From Microcella putealis (GTDB lineage Bacteria; Actinomycetota; Actinomycetes; Actinomycetales; Microbacteriaceae): DNA of 64,000 nucleotides. The stretch is taken from assembly GCF_004216575.1 (NCBI RefSeq), contig NZ_SGWW01000001.1:248001-312000 (forward strand). Reading direction: 5' to 3'. The first letter of the stretch is position 1. Each line of letters opens with the position of its first letter. The position numbers and the translations under genes are program-made. This document shows, piece by piece, positions 25,682-36,854 of this stretch. Below the pieces are notes generated by a model, which saw nothing but the letters and a program-made list of their open reading frames with translations, ran no database searches and was not told the DNA's origin.

Positions 25682-27550
25682 CTACTTCTTGTCCTTCTTC
25701 GACTCGGTCTCACCCGACAGGGCCGCAATGAAGGCCTCCTGCGGCACCTCGACGCGGCCGACCATCTTCATGCGCTTTTTGCCCTCTTTTTGCTTCTCGA
25801 GCAGCTTGCGCTTACGGGTGATGTCGCCGCCGTAACACTTGGCGAGCACGTCTTTGCGCATCGCGCGGATGTTCTCGCGGGCGATGACGCGGGCCCCGAT
25901 GGCGGCCTGAATGGGCACCTCAAACTGCTGGCGCGGAATCAGCTCGCGCAGGCGCTGGGCCATCATCGTGCCGTACGCGTAGGCCTTCTCTTTGTGCACG
26001 ATCGCGCTGAACGCGTCGACCTGCTCGCCCTGCAACAGGATGTCGACCTTCACGAGGTCGGCCTCCTGCTCGCCGGCCGGCTCGTAGTCGAGGCTCGCGT
26101 AGCCTTGCGTCTTGCTCTTCAGCTGGTCAAAGAAGTCGAAGACGATCTCGCCGAGAGGCAGCGTGTACTTCAGCTCGACCCGGTCTTCGCCGAGGTAGTC
26201 CATCGAGCGCATGGTGCCGCGGCGGCTCTGGCAGAGCTCCATGATCGCGCCGACATAGTCTTTCGGCGCGAGGATCGAAGCCGACACGATCGGCTCCATG
26301 ACGCGCTCAATGCGGCCGGTCGGGTACTCGCTCGGGTTCGTCACCTCGACCGTCGCCTTGTCTTCGGTCGTCACGTTGTAGATCACGCTCGGCGCGGTCG
26401 TGATGATGTCGAGATCGAATTCGCGACGGATGCGCTCGGTCACGATTTCGAGGTGCAAGAGCCCCAAGAATCCGCAGCGGAAGCCGAAGCCGAGCGCGAC
26501 GGAGGTTTCCGGCTCGTACTGCAGGGCAGCATCCGACAATTTGAGCTTGTCGAGGGCGTCGCGCAGGTCGGGGTAGTCGCTGCCATCGATCGGATAGATG
26601 CCCGAGAACACCATCGGCAGCGGGTCGGTGTAGCCGGGAAGCGCCTGGGTGGCGCCCTTCGCGTGCGTCGTGACCGTGTCGCCGACCTTCGACTGGCGCA
26701 CGTCTTTCACACCCGTGATCAGGTAGCCCACCTCGCCGACGGCGAGGCCCTTGCTCGGCGTCGGCTCGGGGCTCGAGACGCCGATCTCAAGAATTTCGTG
26801 CGTGGCCTTCGTCGACATCATCTGAATGCGCTCGCGCGGGTCGAGGCGCCCGTCGACCATGCGCACGTAGGTAACGACGCCGCGGTACGAGTCGTAGACC
26901 GAGTCGAAGATCATGGCCCGGGCGGGCGCGTCTGCGTCGCCCACGGGCGGCGGAATCAGGTTCACGACCGTGTCGAGCAGCTCTTCGACGCCCACACCGG
27001 TCTTGCCGCTGACCCGCAGCACGTCGTCGGGGTCGCCGCCAATCAGCTGGGCGAGCTCGCGGGCGTACTTGTCGGGGTCGGCCGCCGGCAGGTCGATCTT
27101 GTTGAGCACCGGGATGATCGTGAGGTCGTTCTCGAGCGCCAGGTACAGGTTCGCGAGCGTCTGCGCCTCGATGCCCTGCGCGGCGTCGACCAAAAGGATC
27201 GCGCCCTCGCAGGCCGCGAGGCTGCGGCTCACCTCGTAGGTGAAGTCGACGTGGCCCGGCGTGTCGATCATGTTCAGCGCGTAGGTGACGGGCTTGCCGT
27301 CCTCCCCCGCCACCGCCCACGGCATGCGCACGGCCTGGCTCTTGATCGTGATGCCACGCTCGCGCTCGATATCCATGCGGTCGAGGTACTGCGCCCGCAT
27401 GTCGCGGTCAGAGACGACGCCCGTGATGCCAAGCATGCGGTCGGCGAGCGTCGACTTGCCGTGGTCGATGTGGGCAATGATGCAGAAGTTGCGGATCTGC
27501 GTCGGGTCGGTGGCCGCGGGGGCAAGCGGCGAGAGGGCGCGAGGAGACAT
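25682..27550 (-). CDS. lepA: Elongation factor 4 (LepA)
   Basis: LepA is a ribosomal GTPase that affects translation initiation and back-translocation under stress. The 622-residue protein shows [16 protein letters not shown] (G1), [12 protein letters not shown] (G2), [14 protein letters not shown] (G3) and [12 protein letters not shown] (G4), followed by EF-G-like domains and the LepA-specific C-terminus ([17 protein letters not shown]). ATG 27550 gives the family N-terminus. It diverges from rpsT, which is common in bacteria. Confidence 0.97.
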   Translation of the reverse strand: MSPRALSPLAPAATDPTQIRNFCIIAHIDHGKSTLADRMLGITGVVSDRDMRAQYLDRMDIERERGITIKSQAVRMPWAVAGEDGKPVTYALNMIDTPGHVDFTYEVSRSLAACEGAILLVDAAQGIEAQTLANLYLALENDLTIIPVLNKIDLPAADPDKYARELAQLIGGDPDDVLRVSGKTGVGVEELLDTVVNLIPPPVGDADAPARAMIFDSVYDSYRGVVTYVRMVDGRLDPRERIQMMSTKATHEILEIGVSSPEPTPSKGLAVGEVGYLITGVKDVRQSKVGDTVTTHAKGATQALPGYTDPLPMVFSGIYPIDGSDYPDLRDALDKLKLSDAALQYEPETSVALGFGFRCGFLGLLHLEIVTERIRREFDLDIITTAPSVIYNVTTEDKATVEVTNPSEYPTGRIERVMEPIVSASILAPKDYVGAIMELCQSRRGTMRSMDYLGEDRVELKYTLPLGEIVFDFFDQLKSKTQGYASLDYEPAGEQEADLVKVDILLQGEQVDAFSAIVHKEKAYAYGTMMAQRLRELIPRQQFEVPIQAAIGARVIARENIRAMRKDVLAKCYGGDITRKRKLLEKQKEGKKRMKMVGRVEVPQEAFIAALSGETESKKDKK

Positions 27551-27630
27551 GTCGCGTCATTCTCCCACGCGGGGCGGGTGCCCGCGGAATCGGGGCGTCC
27601 CTCGACAGGCGCGACGCGCATCCGTGTCGA

Positions 27631-27660
27631 TTGTTCGTCGGATGCCGCGACTGGTAATGT
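27631..27660 (+). promoter_or_regulatory. rpsT promoter
   Basis: TTGTTC (27631-27636) and TAATGT (27655-27660) are separated by 18 nt. They precede a leader of about 120 nt and a GAAGAAAG ribosome site before rpsT. Confidence 0.6.
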
Positions 27661-27788
27661 TCGTAGCTGGCTTGCGTGCCAGGAAGCCCTCTCTCTTCCG
27701 GCACGGAACGCGACCGGGCACAGTTCGCCGATAGGCACACCCCACAGCCGGTCGCTCACTCCACACTCACCGACGAAGAAAGACACTC

Positions 27789-28049
27789 ATGGCGAACATC
27801 AAGTCGCAGATCAAGCGCATCAAGACCAACCTGAAGGCCCAGGAGCGTAACAAGGCCGTCAAGAGCGAGCTCAAGACCGCCGTGCGCGCCACGCGCAAGG
27901 CCATCGCCTCGGGCGACAAGGCCGCCGCCACCGCGGCACTGAAGACCGCGTCGAAGAAGCTCGACAAGGCCGTCAGCAAGGGCGTCATTCACCAGAACCA
28001 GGCCGCGAACCGCAAGTCGGCCATCGCGAAGCAGGTCGCCGCGCTCTAA
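27789..28049 (+). CDS. rpsT: 30S ribosomal protein S20
   Basis: S20 is a primary 16S rRNA-binding protein. The 86-residue, Lys/Ala-rich protein starts [14 protein letters not shown] and contains [11 protein letters not shown] and the conserved [18 protein letters not shown]. It has its own promoter and a long leader, which in other bacteria allows feedback by S20. A strong terminator follows. Confidence 0.97.
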   Translation: MANIKSQIKRIKTNLKAQERNKAVKSELKTAVRATRKAIASGDKAAATAALKTASKKLDKAVSKGVIHQNQAANRKSAIAKQVAAL

Positions 28050-28068
28050 GGCTTTTCGCCACAGCAGC

Positions 28069-28099
28069 CGAACGCCCCGGGGTCACCCCGGGGCGTTCG
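28069..28099 (+). terminator. Intrinsic terminator of rpsT
   Basis: A perfect 14-bp stem (28069-28082 with 28086-28099) with a 3-nt loop, followed by TCGTTTCT. It starts 20 nt after the rpsT stop. Confidence 0.9.
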
Positions 28100-28130
28100 T
28101 CGTTTCTGCGGCATGCGCACCGCCCGCGCC

Positions 28131-28315
28131 TGTCAACAACTCAGGACGAGTGATCAGCGCGCCCGCGCCCCGCACGTCAACAACTCAGGACTAACGCGTC
28201 AGCTGCTCGACCACGCCGCGAGTACGGCACGTATTCGTGCCGTTAGTCCTGAGTTGTTGACGCGGCCGTGTCACGACGGATCGGCGCGGGGTCGCGTTAG
28301 TCCTGAGTTGTTGAC
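28131..28315. repeat. Dispersed repeat cluster 3: four copies
   Basis: The gap between rpsT and holA (28050-28362) holds the rpsT terminator and four repeat copies. They are a partial forward copy (28131-28147, ending at CAGGAC), a full forward copy (28176-28198), and two inverted copies (28241-28264 and 28293-28315). Spacings of 28-43 nt are irregular and the spacers share no sequence. Nothing else is recognised in this 313-bp region. Confidence 0.9.
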
Positions 28316-28362
28316 GAGACGGCGCGACGAGCGGCGCGCCTCGGCGGGAGACGGGGCGCGCG

Positions 28363-29406
<1,044 letters not shown>

Positions 29407-29427
29407 GTCACCGCCTCCCCGTCGAGC

Positions 29428-31854
29428 CTAGCGGCGGGCGCCGACACCCTCGGGCGCCCCGCGTTCTGTCCAGACCCACAGCCCATCGTCGGCCCCGCCC
29501 ACGAGGCCGAGGGCGTGCTGGTCGGTGCGCAGCAGTGTCGCGCCGCCGCCCGCGAGCACGTCGAGGATCGAGCTCGCGGGGTGCCCGTAGGTGTTGTCGG
29601 CGCCCACCCCGATCAGGGCGACGACGGCGTCGAGGCGCTCGTAGAGCTCGGGATGCTGATCGGCGGAGCCGTGATGGCTCACCTTCACGACGTCCACCGC
29701 CCCGAGCGACAGGCCGGGCACCGTCGTGCCGGCAAGGATGGTGCGCTGCTCGCCCTCGCCGACGTCGCCGAGGGCGAGCAGCGAGGGGCATCCCGTGCAG
29801 TCGCTCGCGGGGCGCACCTCAATGACGAGGCTCGCCGCGTTGCCCGGCTCGACCCCGCGGTGATCGGGCGGCCAGTGGGCGACCCAGCGGGCGGAGCCGA
29901 GCATCCCCGTGTCACCCGCGCGCACGTCGACGACGGCCGCACCGGCGGCGGCGAGGCGGTCGAGCGTCGCCTGATCGGCGGGCTCGCCGACGGGGCCCGT
30001 CAGCACGGTGTCGACCCGGCCGACGACCGCGTCGACGCCACCCACGTGGTCGAGATCAAAGTGCGTGACGATCAACACGTCAAGCTGCGCGACACCCAGG
30101 GTGTCGAGGCACGCGGCCAGCGCATCGGGGTCGGCGCCGGTGTCGATCAGGGCCGTGCGACGCGAATCCCGCACGAGCACGGCGTCGCCCTGCCCGACGT
30201 CGCACTGGGCGATGCTCCACTCGCCGGGTCGCACGCGATCGCGCACGGCATCGGCACCCGCGGTGGCGCCCATCACCACGACGACCAGCGAGCAGGCGAC
30301 GAGCCGCACCTGCCGGCGCCGTCGCGGCGAGCCCGGCGCCCAGGGCACCCCGAGCGCCGCGAGCAGCCCAAGGGTGACGGCCGCGAGCAGAGCGGCGCCG
30401 AGTGCCCCCTCGGGCCAGGGCAGCAGCGCGCCGGGCAGCTCGGCGGTCACGCGCGCAACACCGGCGATCCACGACGACGGCAGCCAGGCAACCGCGGCGA
30501 CGGCCGTGGCGAGCCACGGCACGACGGGCGCGAGCAGGCACGCCACCATGCCCACAATCGTCGCGATCGGCGCGGCGGGCGCGGCGAGAATGTTCGCAAC
30601 GACACCCATCATCGGAATCTCCGGCTGCAGCAGAATGAGCACCGGTTGACAGGCCAGCTGCGCGGCGAGCGGCACGGCGATCCACAGCGCGACGGGCGCC
30701 GGCATCATCGTCCGCAGGCGTTCGGCGAGCGGCCCCGCCAGCACCAGCAGCGCGCCCGTCGCGAGCACCGACAGCACGAAGCCGTACTGGCGCGCAATCC
30801 AGGGATCGATGATGAGGATGCTCGTCACGGCGAGGGCGAGGATCGGCAGCCCCTGCGCGGGCCGCCCCGTCTGCACCGCAATCAGCACGGCGGTCGCCAT
30901 GACGCTCGCGCGGATGACGCTCGGCTCGGGCGTCACCAGCACGACGAAGAACGCCAGTGCGCCGAGGGCGGCAACAATGCGCACGGTGCGCGGCCAGCGC
31001 AGCAGCGCGCCAAGCGCGAGGATCAGCCCGACCACGATGGCGCAGTTTGCGCCACTGACCGCGGTGAGGTGACTGAGCGAGCTGTGCTTCATGGCGAGGT
31101 CAAGCTCGTCGGGCACCGCCGAGGTGTCGCCGATCGCGAGACCGGGCAGCAGCACGGCGCCGTCGCCGCCGAAGTTCAGCATGAGTTCGAGAAAGCGCTC
31201 GCGCAGCTGGTCGCCGAACGCGAGCAGCGGTGGCGGGTCGCGGGTGGGCTGCCAGTCGCCGAGGGGCCGAATGAGCGCGAGGCGCGCGTCGCCCGGCTCG
31301 AGCGCAATGAGGCGCGCCGTGGCCTCGAGTGTCGTACCGAGCGGCTCGCGGGCGGCCGCGTCGACGCCCAGCAGCCGCACCGGCACGGAGACCGCGTACG
31401 GCGTACCGGTGCGGTCAGCGATGGCCACCAGCCGGGCGGGCACACTGGCCTCGCCCGGCATCACCGTGACTTCGAGCTGCACGCGCACCTCGACCGGAAC
31501 CCCGTCGAGCGCCGACGCAACTGCTGCAGGGGCACGCGCGGGCGCGGCCAGCGCGACGGCCGCAGCGACGACCGCGGTGATGAGCAGCGCGGGCGCAAGG
31601 GCGCCACGCCACCGGGCACGCGCCGCGTTAGCGTCGGCGTCGGCGTTAGCATCGGCGCGCCGCCGACGGCAGTGCCCCCAGATCGCCGCCCCACCTCCCG
31701 CAGCGGCACAGACCCCCGCCACCGCCCCGGCCACCCCGCCGAGCGACGACGGCGGGATGCCGATCAGGACGATCGCGACGACCCAGGCAACGGCCGCCGG
31801 CAGGGCGAGCCGTGCATCCACTCGCCGGTGCCGACTCGCCGCGACCTCGGTCAC
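29428..31854 (-). CDS. comEC: ComEC/Rec2 DNA-uptake channel protein
   Basis: ComEC is the presumed inner-membrane DNA channel of competence. The 808-residue protein has N-terminal membrane helices with an OB-like region, the Competence domain (LSHLTAVSGANCAIVVGLILAL and following helices), and a C-terminal metallo-beta-lactamase-like domain with THFDLDHVGG and KVSHHGSADQH. All three parts are present, so it looks functional. GTG 31854 overlaps comEA by 4 nt. No pilus genes are visible here. Confidence 0.93.
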   Translation of the reverse strand: MTEVAASRHRRVDARLALPAAVAWVVAIVLIGIPPSSLGGVAGAVAGVCAAAGGGAAIWGHCRRRRADANADADANAARARWRGALAPALLITAVVAAAVALAAPARAPAAVASALDGVPVEVRVQLEVTVMPGEASVPARLVAIADRTGTPYAVSVPVRLLGVDAAAREPLGTTLEATARLIALEPGDARLALIRPLGDWQPTRDPPPLLAFGDQLRERFLELMLNFGGDGAVLLPGLAIGDTSAVPDELDLAMKHSSLSHLTAVSGANCAIVVGLILALGALLRWPRTVRIVAALGALAFFVVLVTPEPSVIRASVMATAVLIAVQTGRPAQGLPILALAVTSILIIDPWIARQYGFVLSVLATGALLVLAGPLAERLRTMMPAPVALWIAVPLAAQLACQPVLILLQPEIPMMGVVANILAAPAAPIATIVGMVACLLAPVVPWLATAVAAVAWLPSSWIAGVARVTAELPGALLPWPEGALGAALLAAVTLGLLAALGVPWAPGSPRRRRQVRLVACSLVVVVMGATAGADAVRDRVRPGEWSIAQCDVGQGDAVLVRDSRRTALIDTGADPDALAACLDTLGVAQLDVLIVTHFDLDHVGGVDAVVGRVDTVLTGPVGEPADQATLDRLAAAGAAVVDVRAGDTGMLGSARWVAHWPPDHRGVEPGNAASLVIEVRPASDCTGCPSLLALGDVGEGEQRTILAGTTVPGLSLGAVDVVKVSHHGSADQHPELYERLDAVVALIGVGADNTYGHPASSILDVLAGGGATLLRTDQHALGLVGGADDGLWVWTERGAPEGVGARR

Positions 31855-32558
31855 ACCGTCACCAGCTCGCGAAAGCCGTCGAGCGTTTTCTCGCCGATTC
31901 CGGAGACGGCGAGCAATTCGTCGACGCTGCGAAAGGGCCCGTTCTCGTCACGCCACGCGATGATCCGCGCCGCGATGGCTGGCCCCACCCCGGGCAGCGT
32001 CTCGAGCGTGGTCGCATCGGCGACATTGAGGTTGACGAGACCCGCCGCGCCCGACGAGGCCGCTCCGCTGGCCGGCGAGCCGGGCGCTGCTGCCGGCACC
32101 TCACCGACGCGCGGCACCACAATCTGCTCGCCGTCGACGACGACGCGGGCGAGGTTCACCGCCGTGAGCTCGGCGTCGTCGGCCGCGCCGCCCGCTCGGG
32201 CGACGGCGTCGAGCACGCGCGCGCCCTCCGCAAGTTCGACCACGCCGGGGTTCGCGACGGCTCCGGCAACGTGCACGAGAACAACGCGCGCCTCGACCAC
32301 GCTAGCTCCGTCGTCAGGATGCGCGCCACCGGTCCCGGCGCCACCCGCGTCTGCGTCGACTCGCGTCTCGCCGGAGCCGGGTGCGCCCGGGTCGTTCGCC
32401 GACACCGTGATGCGCTCGCCCCCGGGCGTCACGATCGACGTGATGACGGCGGCCCCCAAGCCCAGCAGTACGAGCACCACGACGCCGCCGACGGCCGCCC
32501 TCAGTCGAAGCGCGCGCCGCGGCGGTTCGGCCGCGGGAGGGGTGTCGTCGGGCAGCAC
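31851..32558 (-). CDS. comEA: ComEA-type DNA-binding protein
   Basis: ComEA binds incoming DNA at the membrane. The 235-residue protein has an N-terminal membrane anchor (LRAAVGGVVVLVLLGLGAAVI), a SLBB-like domain (VVLVHVAGAVANPGVVELAEGARV), a Pro/Ala linker and a C-terminal helix-hairpin-helix pair (LNVADATTLETLPGVGPAIA, VSGIGEKTL). GTG 32558 is preferred: TACCGT stands 6 nt upstream. The alternative ATG 32624 has a GAGAAGG ribosome site but adds an unlikely Arg/Cys-rich leader. Confidence 0.88.
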   Translation of the reverse strand: MLPDDTPPAAEPPRRALRLRAAVGGVVVLVLLGLGAAVITSIVTPGGERITVSANDPGAPGSGETRVDADAGGAGTGGAHPDDGASVVEARVVLVHVAGAVANPGVVELAEGARVLDAVARAGGAADDAELTAVNLARVVVDGEQIVVPRVGEVPAAAPGSPASGAASSGAAGLVNLNVADATTLETLPGVGPAIAARIIAWRDENGPFRSVDELLAVSGIGEKTLDGFRELVTV

Positions 32559-32564
32559 GCCGCG

Positions 32565-32570
32565 ACGGTA
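32565..32570 (-). promoter_or_regulatory. -10-like element of comEA
   Basis: TACCGT on the minus strand, 6 nt before the GTG at 32558. It depends on the shorter start being correct. Confidence 0.4.
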
Positions 32571-32681
32571 CGGCGTGCACGCGGGCGGCAGAGCACCCCG
32601 CACGCCCCGGCAGGGCCGGGCCATCGCCCTTCTCGGTGGGGAGGAGCCACGAGGCAGCCGCGGCGACCCGGCGGCCGCGCC

Positions 32682-35261
32682 CTACTTGCGGGTCGCGATG
32701 CTCACGATCTTCGGCGCGCGCACGATCGTCTGCACGATCTCGCGTCCCCCGATTGCGCGCTGTACGGCGTCCGACGCGAGCGCCAGCGCCTCGAGCTCGT
32801 CGTTGCCAACGCGCGGGCTCACGGTGAGGCGCTCACGCACCTTGCCGTCGACCTGCACGACCGCCGTGACCTCGTCGTCGACGAGCAGCGTCGGGTCGGC
32901 CTTGCGCCACCCCGCGAACGCGACGAGACCGGCGCGACCGGCCGCGGCATCCCCGCGACCGAGTCGGTGCCACATGTCTTCCGCCGTGTACGGCGCGAAC
33001 AGCGACAGCGCGATCGTGACGGCCTCGACGGCCTCACGCACGGCGGGGTCGCCCGCCCCCGGGCCCGAGTCGACGGTTTTGCGGATCGCGTTGACGAGCT
33101 CCATCGTGCGCGCGACGACAACGTTGAACTTGAACGCCTCGACGAGGCCCGGGGCCTCGGCGAGGAACCGGTGCGTCACGCGGCGCAGTGCGCGGTCGCC
33201 TTCGTCGAAGTCGACGTCAACGTCAGACGACACCTCGCCTGAGAGGCGCCAGGCACGCGCCAAGAACTTCTGCGAGCCGGTGACCGACACGTCGCGCCAG
33301 TCGATGTCGTCTTCGGGCGGGCCGGCGAACGCCATGGTGAGGCGCACCGCGTCGACGCCGTACTGGTCGAGCTCTTCGGTGAAGTAGACGAGGTTGCCTT
33401 TCGACTTCGACATCTTCGCGCCGTCGAGAATCACCATGCCCTGGTTGAGCAGCGCCGTGAACGGCTCGGTGAAGCTGACGTAGCCGAGGTCGAACAGCAC
33501 CTTCGTGATGAAGCGCGCGTACAGCAGGTGCAGAATCGCGTGCTCGACGCCGCCGACGTACTGGTCGACGGGAGCCCACTTCTCGGCGTCACGCGGGTCG
33601 AACGCCTGGGTGTCGTCGTTCGGCGCCAGGAATCGCAGGAAGTACCACGACGAGTCGACGAAGGTGTCCATCGTGTCGGTGTCACGGCGCGCGGGCCGTC
33701 CGTCGGGCGTGGTCGTCGAGACGAACGATTCAACGCCGCCCAGCGGCGAGGTGCCCTTCGGCTTCATGTCGATGCCCGCGGCGTCGGGCAGCCGCACCGG
33801 CAGCTGATCCTCGGGAACAGGTACCTCGCGGCCGTCCTCGTCGTACATGATCGGGATGGGCGTGCCCCAGTACCGCTGGCGGCTGATCAGCCAGTCACGC
33901 AGGCGGTAGGTCTTCGCCGCGCGACCGGTGCCGCGCTCGTCCAGCAGTTCGATCACCCGCTTGATCGCGTTGTTCTTGCTCAGGCCGTCGAGCGGGCCCG
34001 AGTTGATCATGCGACCGTCGCCCGTGAGCGCCTCGCCCGTGACGGCCGGGTCGATCGTGGGCGGCTCTTCCTCGAGCATCTCGGGCGTAATGACGGGAAT
34101 CGCGCCGGTCACCGGGGCCAGCGTGTCGACGACCATCTTCACCGGCAGATCGAAGGCCCGAGCGAAGTCGAGGTCGCGCTGGTCGTGCGCGGGCACGGCC
34201 ATGACGGCCCCGTGCCCGTAGTCGGCGAGCACGTAGTCGGCCGCCCAAATGGGCAGCCGCTCGCCGTTCACCGGGTTGATGGCGAAGCGGTCGAGGAACA
34301 CGCCGGTCTTCTCGCGCGAGGTGTCTTGGCGGTCAATCTCGGTCTTCTTCTGCACCTCGTCGAGGTACGCCTGGAACCGCATCCGCACCTCGGGGGTCGA
34401 GCCCGAGGCGAGCTCGGCCGCAAGGTCGCTGTCGGGTGCCACGACCATGAAGGTGGCGCCGTACAGCGTGTCGGGGCGGGTCGTGAACACCGTGACGGGC
34501 TCGCGGCGACCCTCGATCTCGAAGTCGACGTCTGCGCCGGTCGAGCGGCCGATCCAGTTGCGCTGCATCGTCAGCACCTTCGACGGCCAGCGGCCCTCGA
34601 GCTGGTTCAGGTCATCGAGCAGCCGGTCGGCGTAGTCGGTGATCTTCAGGTACCACTGCGTCAGCTTCTTCTTCTCGGCCGTGGCGCCACAGCGCTCGCA
34701 CGCGCCATCGACGACCTGCTCGTTGGCAAGCACGGTCTGGTCGTTGGGGCACCAGTTGACCCAGCTGGCCTTGCGGTACGCGAGGCCCTTCTCGTACATC
34801 TTGAGGAACAGCCACTGGTTCCACTGGTAGTACTCGGGGTCGGAGGTGTGCAGCACGCGGTCCCAGTCGAAGCTCGCCGCGTAGCGCTTCATCGAGGCCT
34901 TCTGCTGGGCGATGTTCGCGTAGGTCCACTCGCGCGGGTCGGCGCCGCGCTTGATGGCGGCGTTCTCGGCGGGCAGGCCAAACGAGTCCCAGCCGATGGG
35001 GTGCAACACGGTGAAGCCCCGCTGGCGCCAGTAACGCGCCACGACGTCGCCGAGCGCGTAGACCTCGGCGTGACCCATGTGCAGGTCACCCGACGGGTAC
35101 GGGAACATATCGAGGATGTACTTGCGCGGCCGCGCCCGCTCGTCGTCGCTCAGCTCGGAGTCGAGGGTCGCGAACGGCTTCAGCTCGTCCCAGACGGGCG
35201 CCCACAGCGCCTCCAGGCGGTGCGGGTCGTACTCGTTCTCGTTCTCGATGCTGTCGCTCAC
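32682..35261 (-). CDS. leuS: Leucyl-tRNA synthetase
   Basis: The 859-residue class I synthetase charges tRNA-Leu. The HIGH motif appears as HMGH in [20 protein letters not shown] as [10 protein letters not shown]. The CP1 editing domain ([31 protein letters not shown]) and the tRNA-binding C-terminus are complete. GTG 35261 is used. It lies downstream of pabB on the same strand with a 102-bp gap that shows no clear terminator. Confidence 0.97.
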   Translation of the reverse strand: MSDSIENENEYDPHRLEALWAPVWDELKPFATLDSELSDDERARPRKYILDMFPYPSGDLHMGHAEVYALGDVVARYWRQRGFTVLHPIGWDSFGLPAENAAIKRGADPREWTYANIAQQKASMKRYAASFDWDRVLHTSDPEYYQWNQWLFLKMYEKGLAYRKASWVNWCPNDQTVLANEQVVDGACERCGATAEKKKLTQWYLKITDYADRLLDDLNQLEGRWPSKVLTMQRNWIGRSTGADVDFEIEGRREPVTVFTTRPDTLYGATFMVVAPDSDLAAELASGSTPEVRMRFQAYLDEVQKKTEIDRQDTSREKTGVFLDRFAINPVNGERLPIWAADYVLADYGHGAVMAVPAHDQRDLDFARAFDLPVKMVVDTLAPVTGAIPVITPEMLEEEPPTIDPAVTGEALTGDGRMINSGPLDGLSKNNAIKRVIELLDERGTGRAAKTYRLRDWLISRQRYWGTPIPIMYDEDGREVPVPEDQLPVRLPDAAGIDMKPKGTSPLGGVESFVSTTTPDGRPARRDTDTMDTFVDSSWYFLRFLAPNDDTQAFDPRDAEKWAPVDQYVGGVEHAILHLLYARFITKVLFDLGYVSFTEPFTALLNQGMVILDGAKMSKSKGNLVYFTEELDQYGVDAVRLTMAFAGPPEDDIDWRDVSVTGSQKFLARAWRLSGEVSSDVDVDFDEGDRALRRVTHRFLAEAPGLVEAFKFNVVVARTMELVNAIRKTVDSGPGAGDPAVREAVEAVTIALSLFAPYTAEDMWHRLGRGDAAAGRAGLVAFAGWRKADPTLLVDDEVTAVVQVDGKVRERLTVSPRVGNDELEALALASDAVQRAIGGREIVQTIVRAPKIVSIATRK

Positions 35262-35363
35262 GGGGCTCTCAATCGCGATGGGTGGCGGTCGGGCCGTGCG
35301 CCGCGCGCAGGCGGTTCGCGTCGCGGGATGCGCGGTGCGCGCCCCGCTCGATGGCCCGGTCTG

Positions 35364-36839
35364 TCAGATTACCCGGCTGGCCGGGGCGTCCGCCCCGCGC
35401 GCCGCCTCGTCGACGCCCAGGGCGGCCAGAAGCGCCGCCGCCTTGACGTGCATCTCGGCGACCTCGCGCTCGGGCACGCTCAGCGCGGTGATGCCGCCCC
35501 CGGCGCCGACCGTCGCGACGCCGTCGGCGACGACAATCGAGCGGATCACCATGGCGAGATCCGCGTCGCCGCTCGCGCCGAGCATCCCGAATGCGCCGGA
35601 ATAGATGCCGCGCGGCGCCGCCTCGAACGTCGACAACAGCTCGACGGCGCGGCGTTTGGGGGCGCCCGTCATCGACCCGGCGGGGAAGGTCGCCTCGACC
35701 GCGTCGAGGGCGTCGAGCCCGGGCCGCAGGCGGCCGCTGACCGTGGAGACGAGCTGGTGCACGTGCCGGTAGCTCTCAACCTCGTGCAGGCCGGTGACCG
35801 TGACCGAGCCGATCGCGCACACCCGCTGCAGGTCGTTGCGCATGAGGTCGACGATCATGAGGTTCTCGGCGCGCTCCTTCTCGTCGGCGGCGAGCTCACG
35901 CGCGAGGGCGGCGTCGCGCTCGCTGTCGGAGTCACGGCGGCGGGTTCCTTTGATCGGCCGGGTAGTGACGACGCCGTCGCGGACGGTCAGGAAGGTTTCG
36001 GGGCTCGCCGACACAAGCGACACGCCCCCCAGGGTGATGAGTGCGCCGTGGTGGGCGGGGCTCGAGGCGCGCACCCGGCGGTACAGGGTGACGGGGTCGT
36101 CGACGGTCTCGACGGTCGCCTGGGTCGTGAGGCAGAGCTGGTACGCGTCGCCCTCGCGAATCGCGGCGAGACACTGGCGCACCAGCTCGGCGTAGTGCTC
36201 GTCGGTGTCGCGCCAGCGGACCATGCCGGCCGTGCGAGCCGTGCGGGCCGGTTCAGCCGCCTCGGCCGTCACCCCGCGGCGTTCATCCCGCGCATCCTCA
36301 CCCGCCGCGGGCTCGACCGCATCGATGGCGGCCCGCATCCGCGCCACCCAGTCTGCGACGTCGTCGTCCTTGCCCACAGCGACGAGCTCGGCCAGCCCCG
36401 TCGCGTGGTCGACGACGAGAGCGGAATCGACGAGCATCCAGGATGCGCGGTGCGCGTCGGGCACGGACGGCACCGGCGCCCCCATGGTCTCGTCGCGCAG
36501 CTCGTAGCCGAACCACCCGATCAGCCCGAGCGGGGAGGGCAATTGCTCGTCAGTGCGTGCGCGCAGCGCGTCGAGCGCCGCCCGCGCGTCGATGAGCACG
36601 CTGCCCCGCCGCAGCTCGACGGCGCGACCCACGGCGAGCACGCTGCGCCCCGCCGTCGCCGCACGCCCCGAGTCGAGCCAGGCGAGGCCCCAGTCATTCC
36701 GTGTCACGCTGCCGCGAGCGTCCCCGCCGAGCGCGAAAGCGTGTGGCTCGGCGTGCACGCGCGCCGCCAGAGCCTCGAGCGCACCGAGAGGGCCGAGAGC
36801 GATGCGCTGCACGCGCAGCCGTCCGCCTCCTGCCGCCAT
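35364..36839 (-). CDS. pabB: Aminodeoxychorismate synthase component I
   Basis: PabB aminates chorismate to 4-amino-4-deoxychorismate for folate synthesis. The 491-residue protein has the chorismate-binding core (FPAGSMTGAPKRRAVELL, ENLMIVDLMRNDL). TRPIKGTRRR has the active-site lysine that marks PabB; anthranilate synthases have alanine here. ATG 36839 is chosen because TACACT lies 7 nt upstream and the family N-terminus starts nearby. The divergent neighbour pabC catalyses the next step. Confidence 0.92.
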   Translation of the reverse strand: MAAGGGRLRVQRIALGPLGALEALAARVHAEPHAFALGGDARGSVTRNDWGLAWLDSGRAATAGRSVLAVGRAVELRRGSVLIDARAALDALRARTDEQLPSPLGLIGWFGYELRDETMGAPVPSVPDAHRASWMLVDSALVVDHATGLAELVAVGKDDDVADWVARMRAAIDAVEPAAGEDARDERRGVTAEAAEPARTARTAGMVRWRDTDEHYAELVRQCLAAIREGDAYQLCLTTQATVETVDDPVTLYRRVRASSPAHHGALITLGGVSLVSASPETFLTVRDGVVTTRPIKGTRRRDSDSERDAALARELAADEKERAENLMIVDLMRNDLQRVCAIGSVTVTGLHEVESYRHVHQLVSTVSGRLRPGLDALDAVEATFPAGSMTGAPKRRAVELLSTFEAAPRGIYSGAFGMLGASGDADLAMVIRSIVVADGVATVGAGGGITALSVPEREVAEMHVKAAALLAALGVDEAARGADAPASRVI

Positions 36840-36854
36840 ACGCTGAAGTGTATG
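36837..36854. promoter_or_regulatory. Mirror-image divergent leaderless promoters of pabB and pabC
   Basis: The 18 bp CATACGCTGAAGTGTATG hold both start codons at the ends. Plus strand: TACGCT (36839-36844), 7 nt, ATG 36852. Minus strand: TACACT (36852-36847), 7 nt, ATG 36839. Each -10 box overlaps the other gene's start codon by one base, and each -35 region would lie inside the other gene. Confidence 0.65.

Noticed and set aside
28131..28315. Repeat cluster 3 as a small CRISPR array
   Set aside because: Copies occur in both orientations, spacers differ in length (28-43 nt), one copy is truncated, and no cas gene is near. The same repeat occurs elsewhere as isolated inverted pairs.
32559..32624. 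Longer comEA start at ATG 32624
   Set aside because: It has a good ribosome site, but the added 22 residues are Arg/Cys-rich and unlike a membrane-protein N-terminus. The shorter GTG start fits the -10 spacing. Not fully excluded.
33528..36851. Upstream part of the long plus-strand frame ending in pabC
   Set aside because: It is antisense to leuS and pabB. Only the part from ATG 36852 has aminotransferase class IV features.
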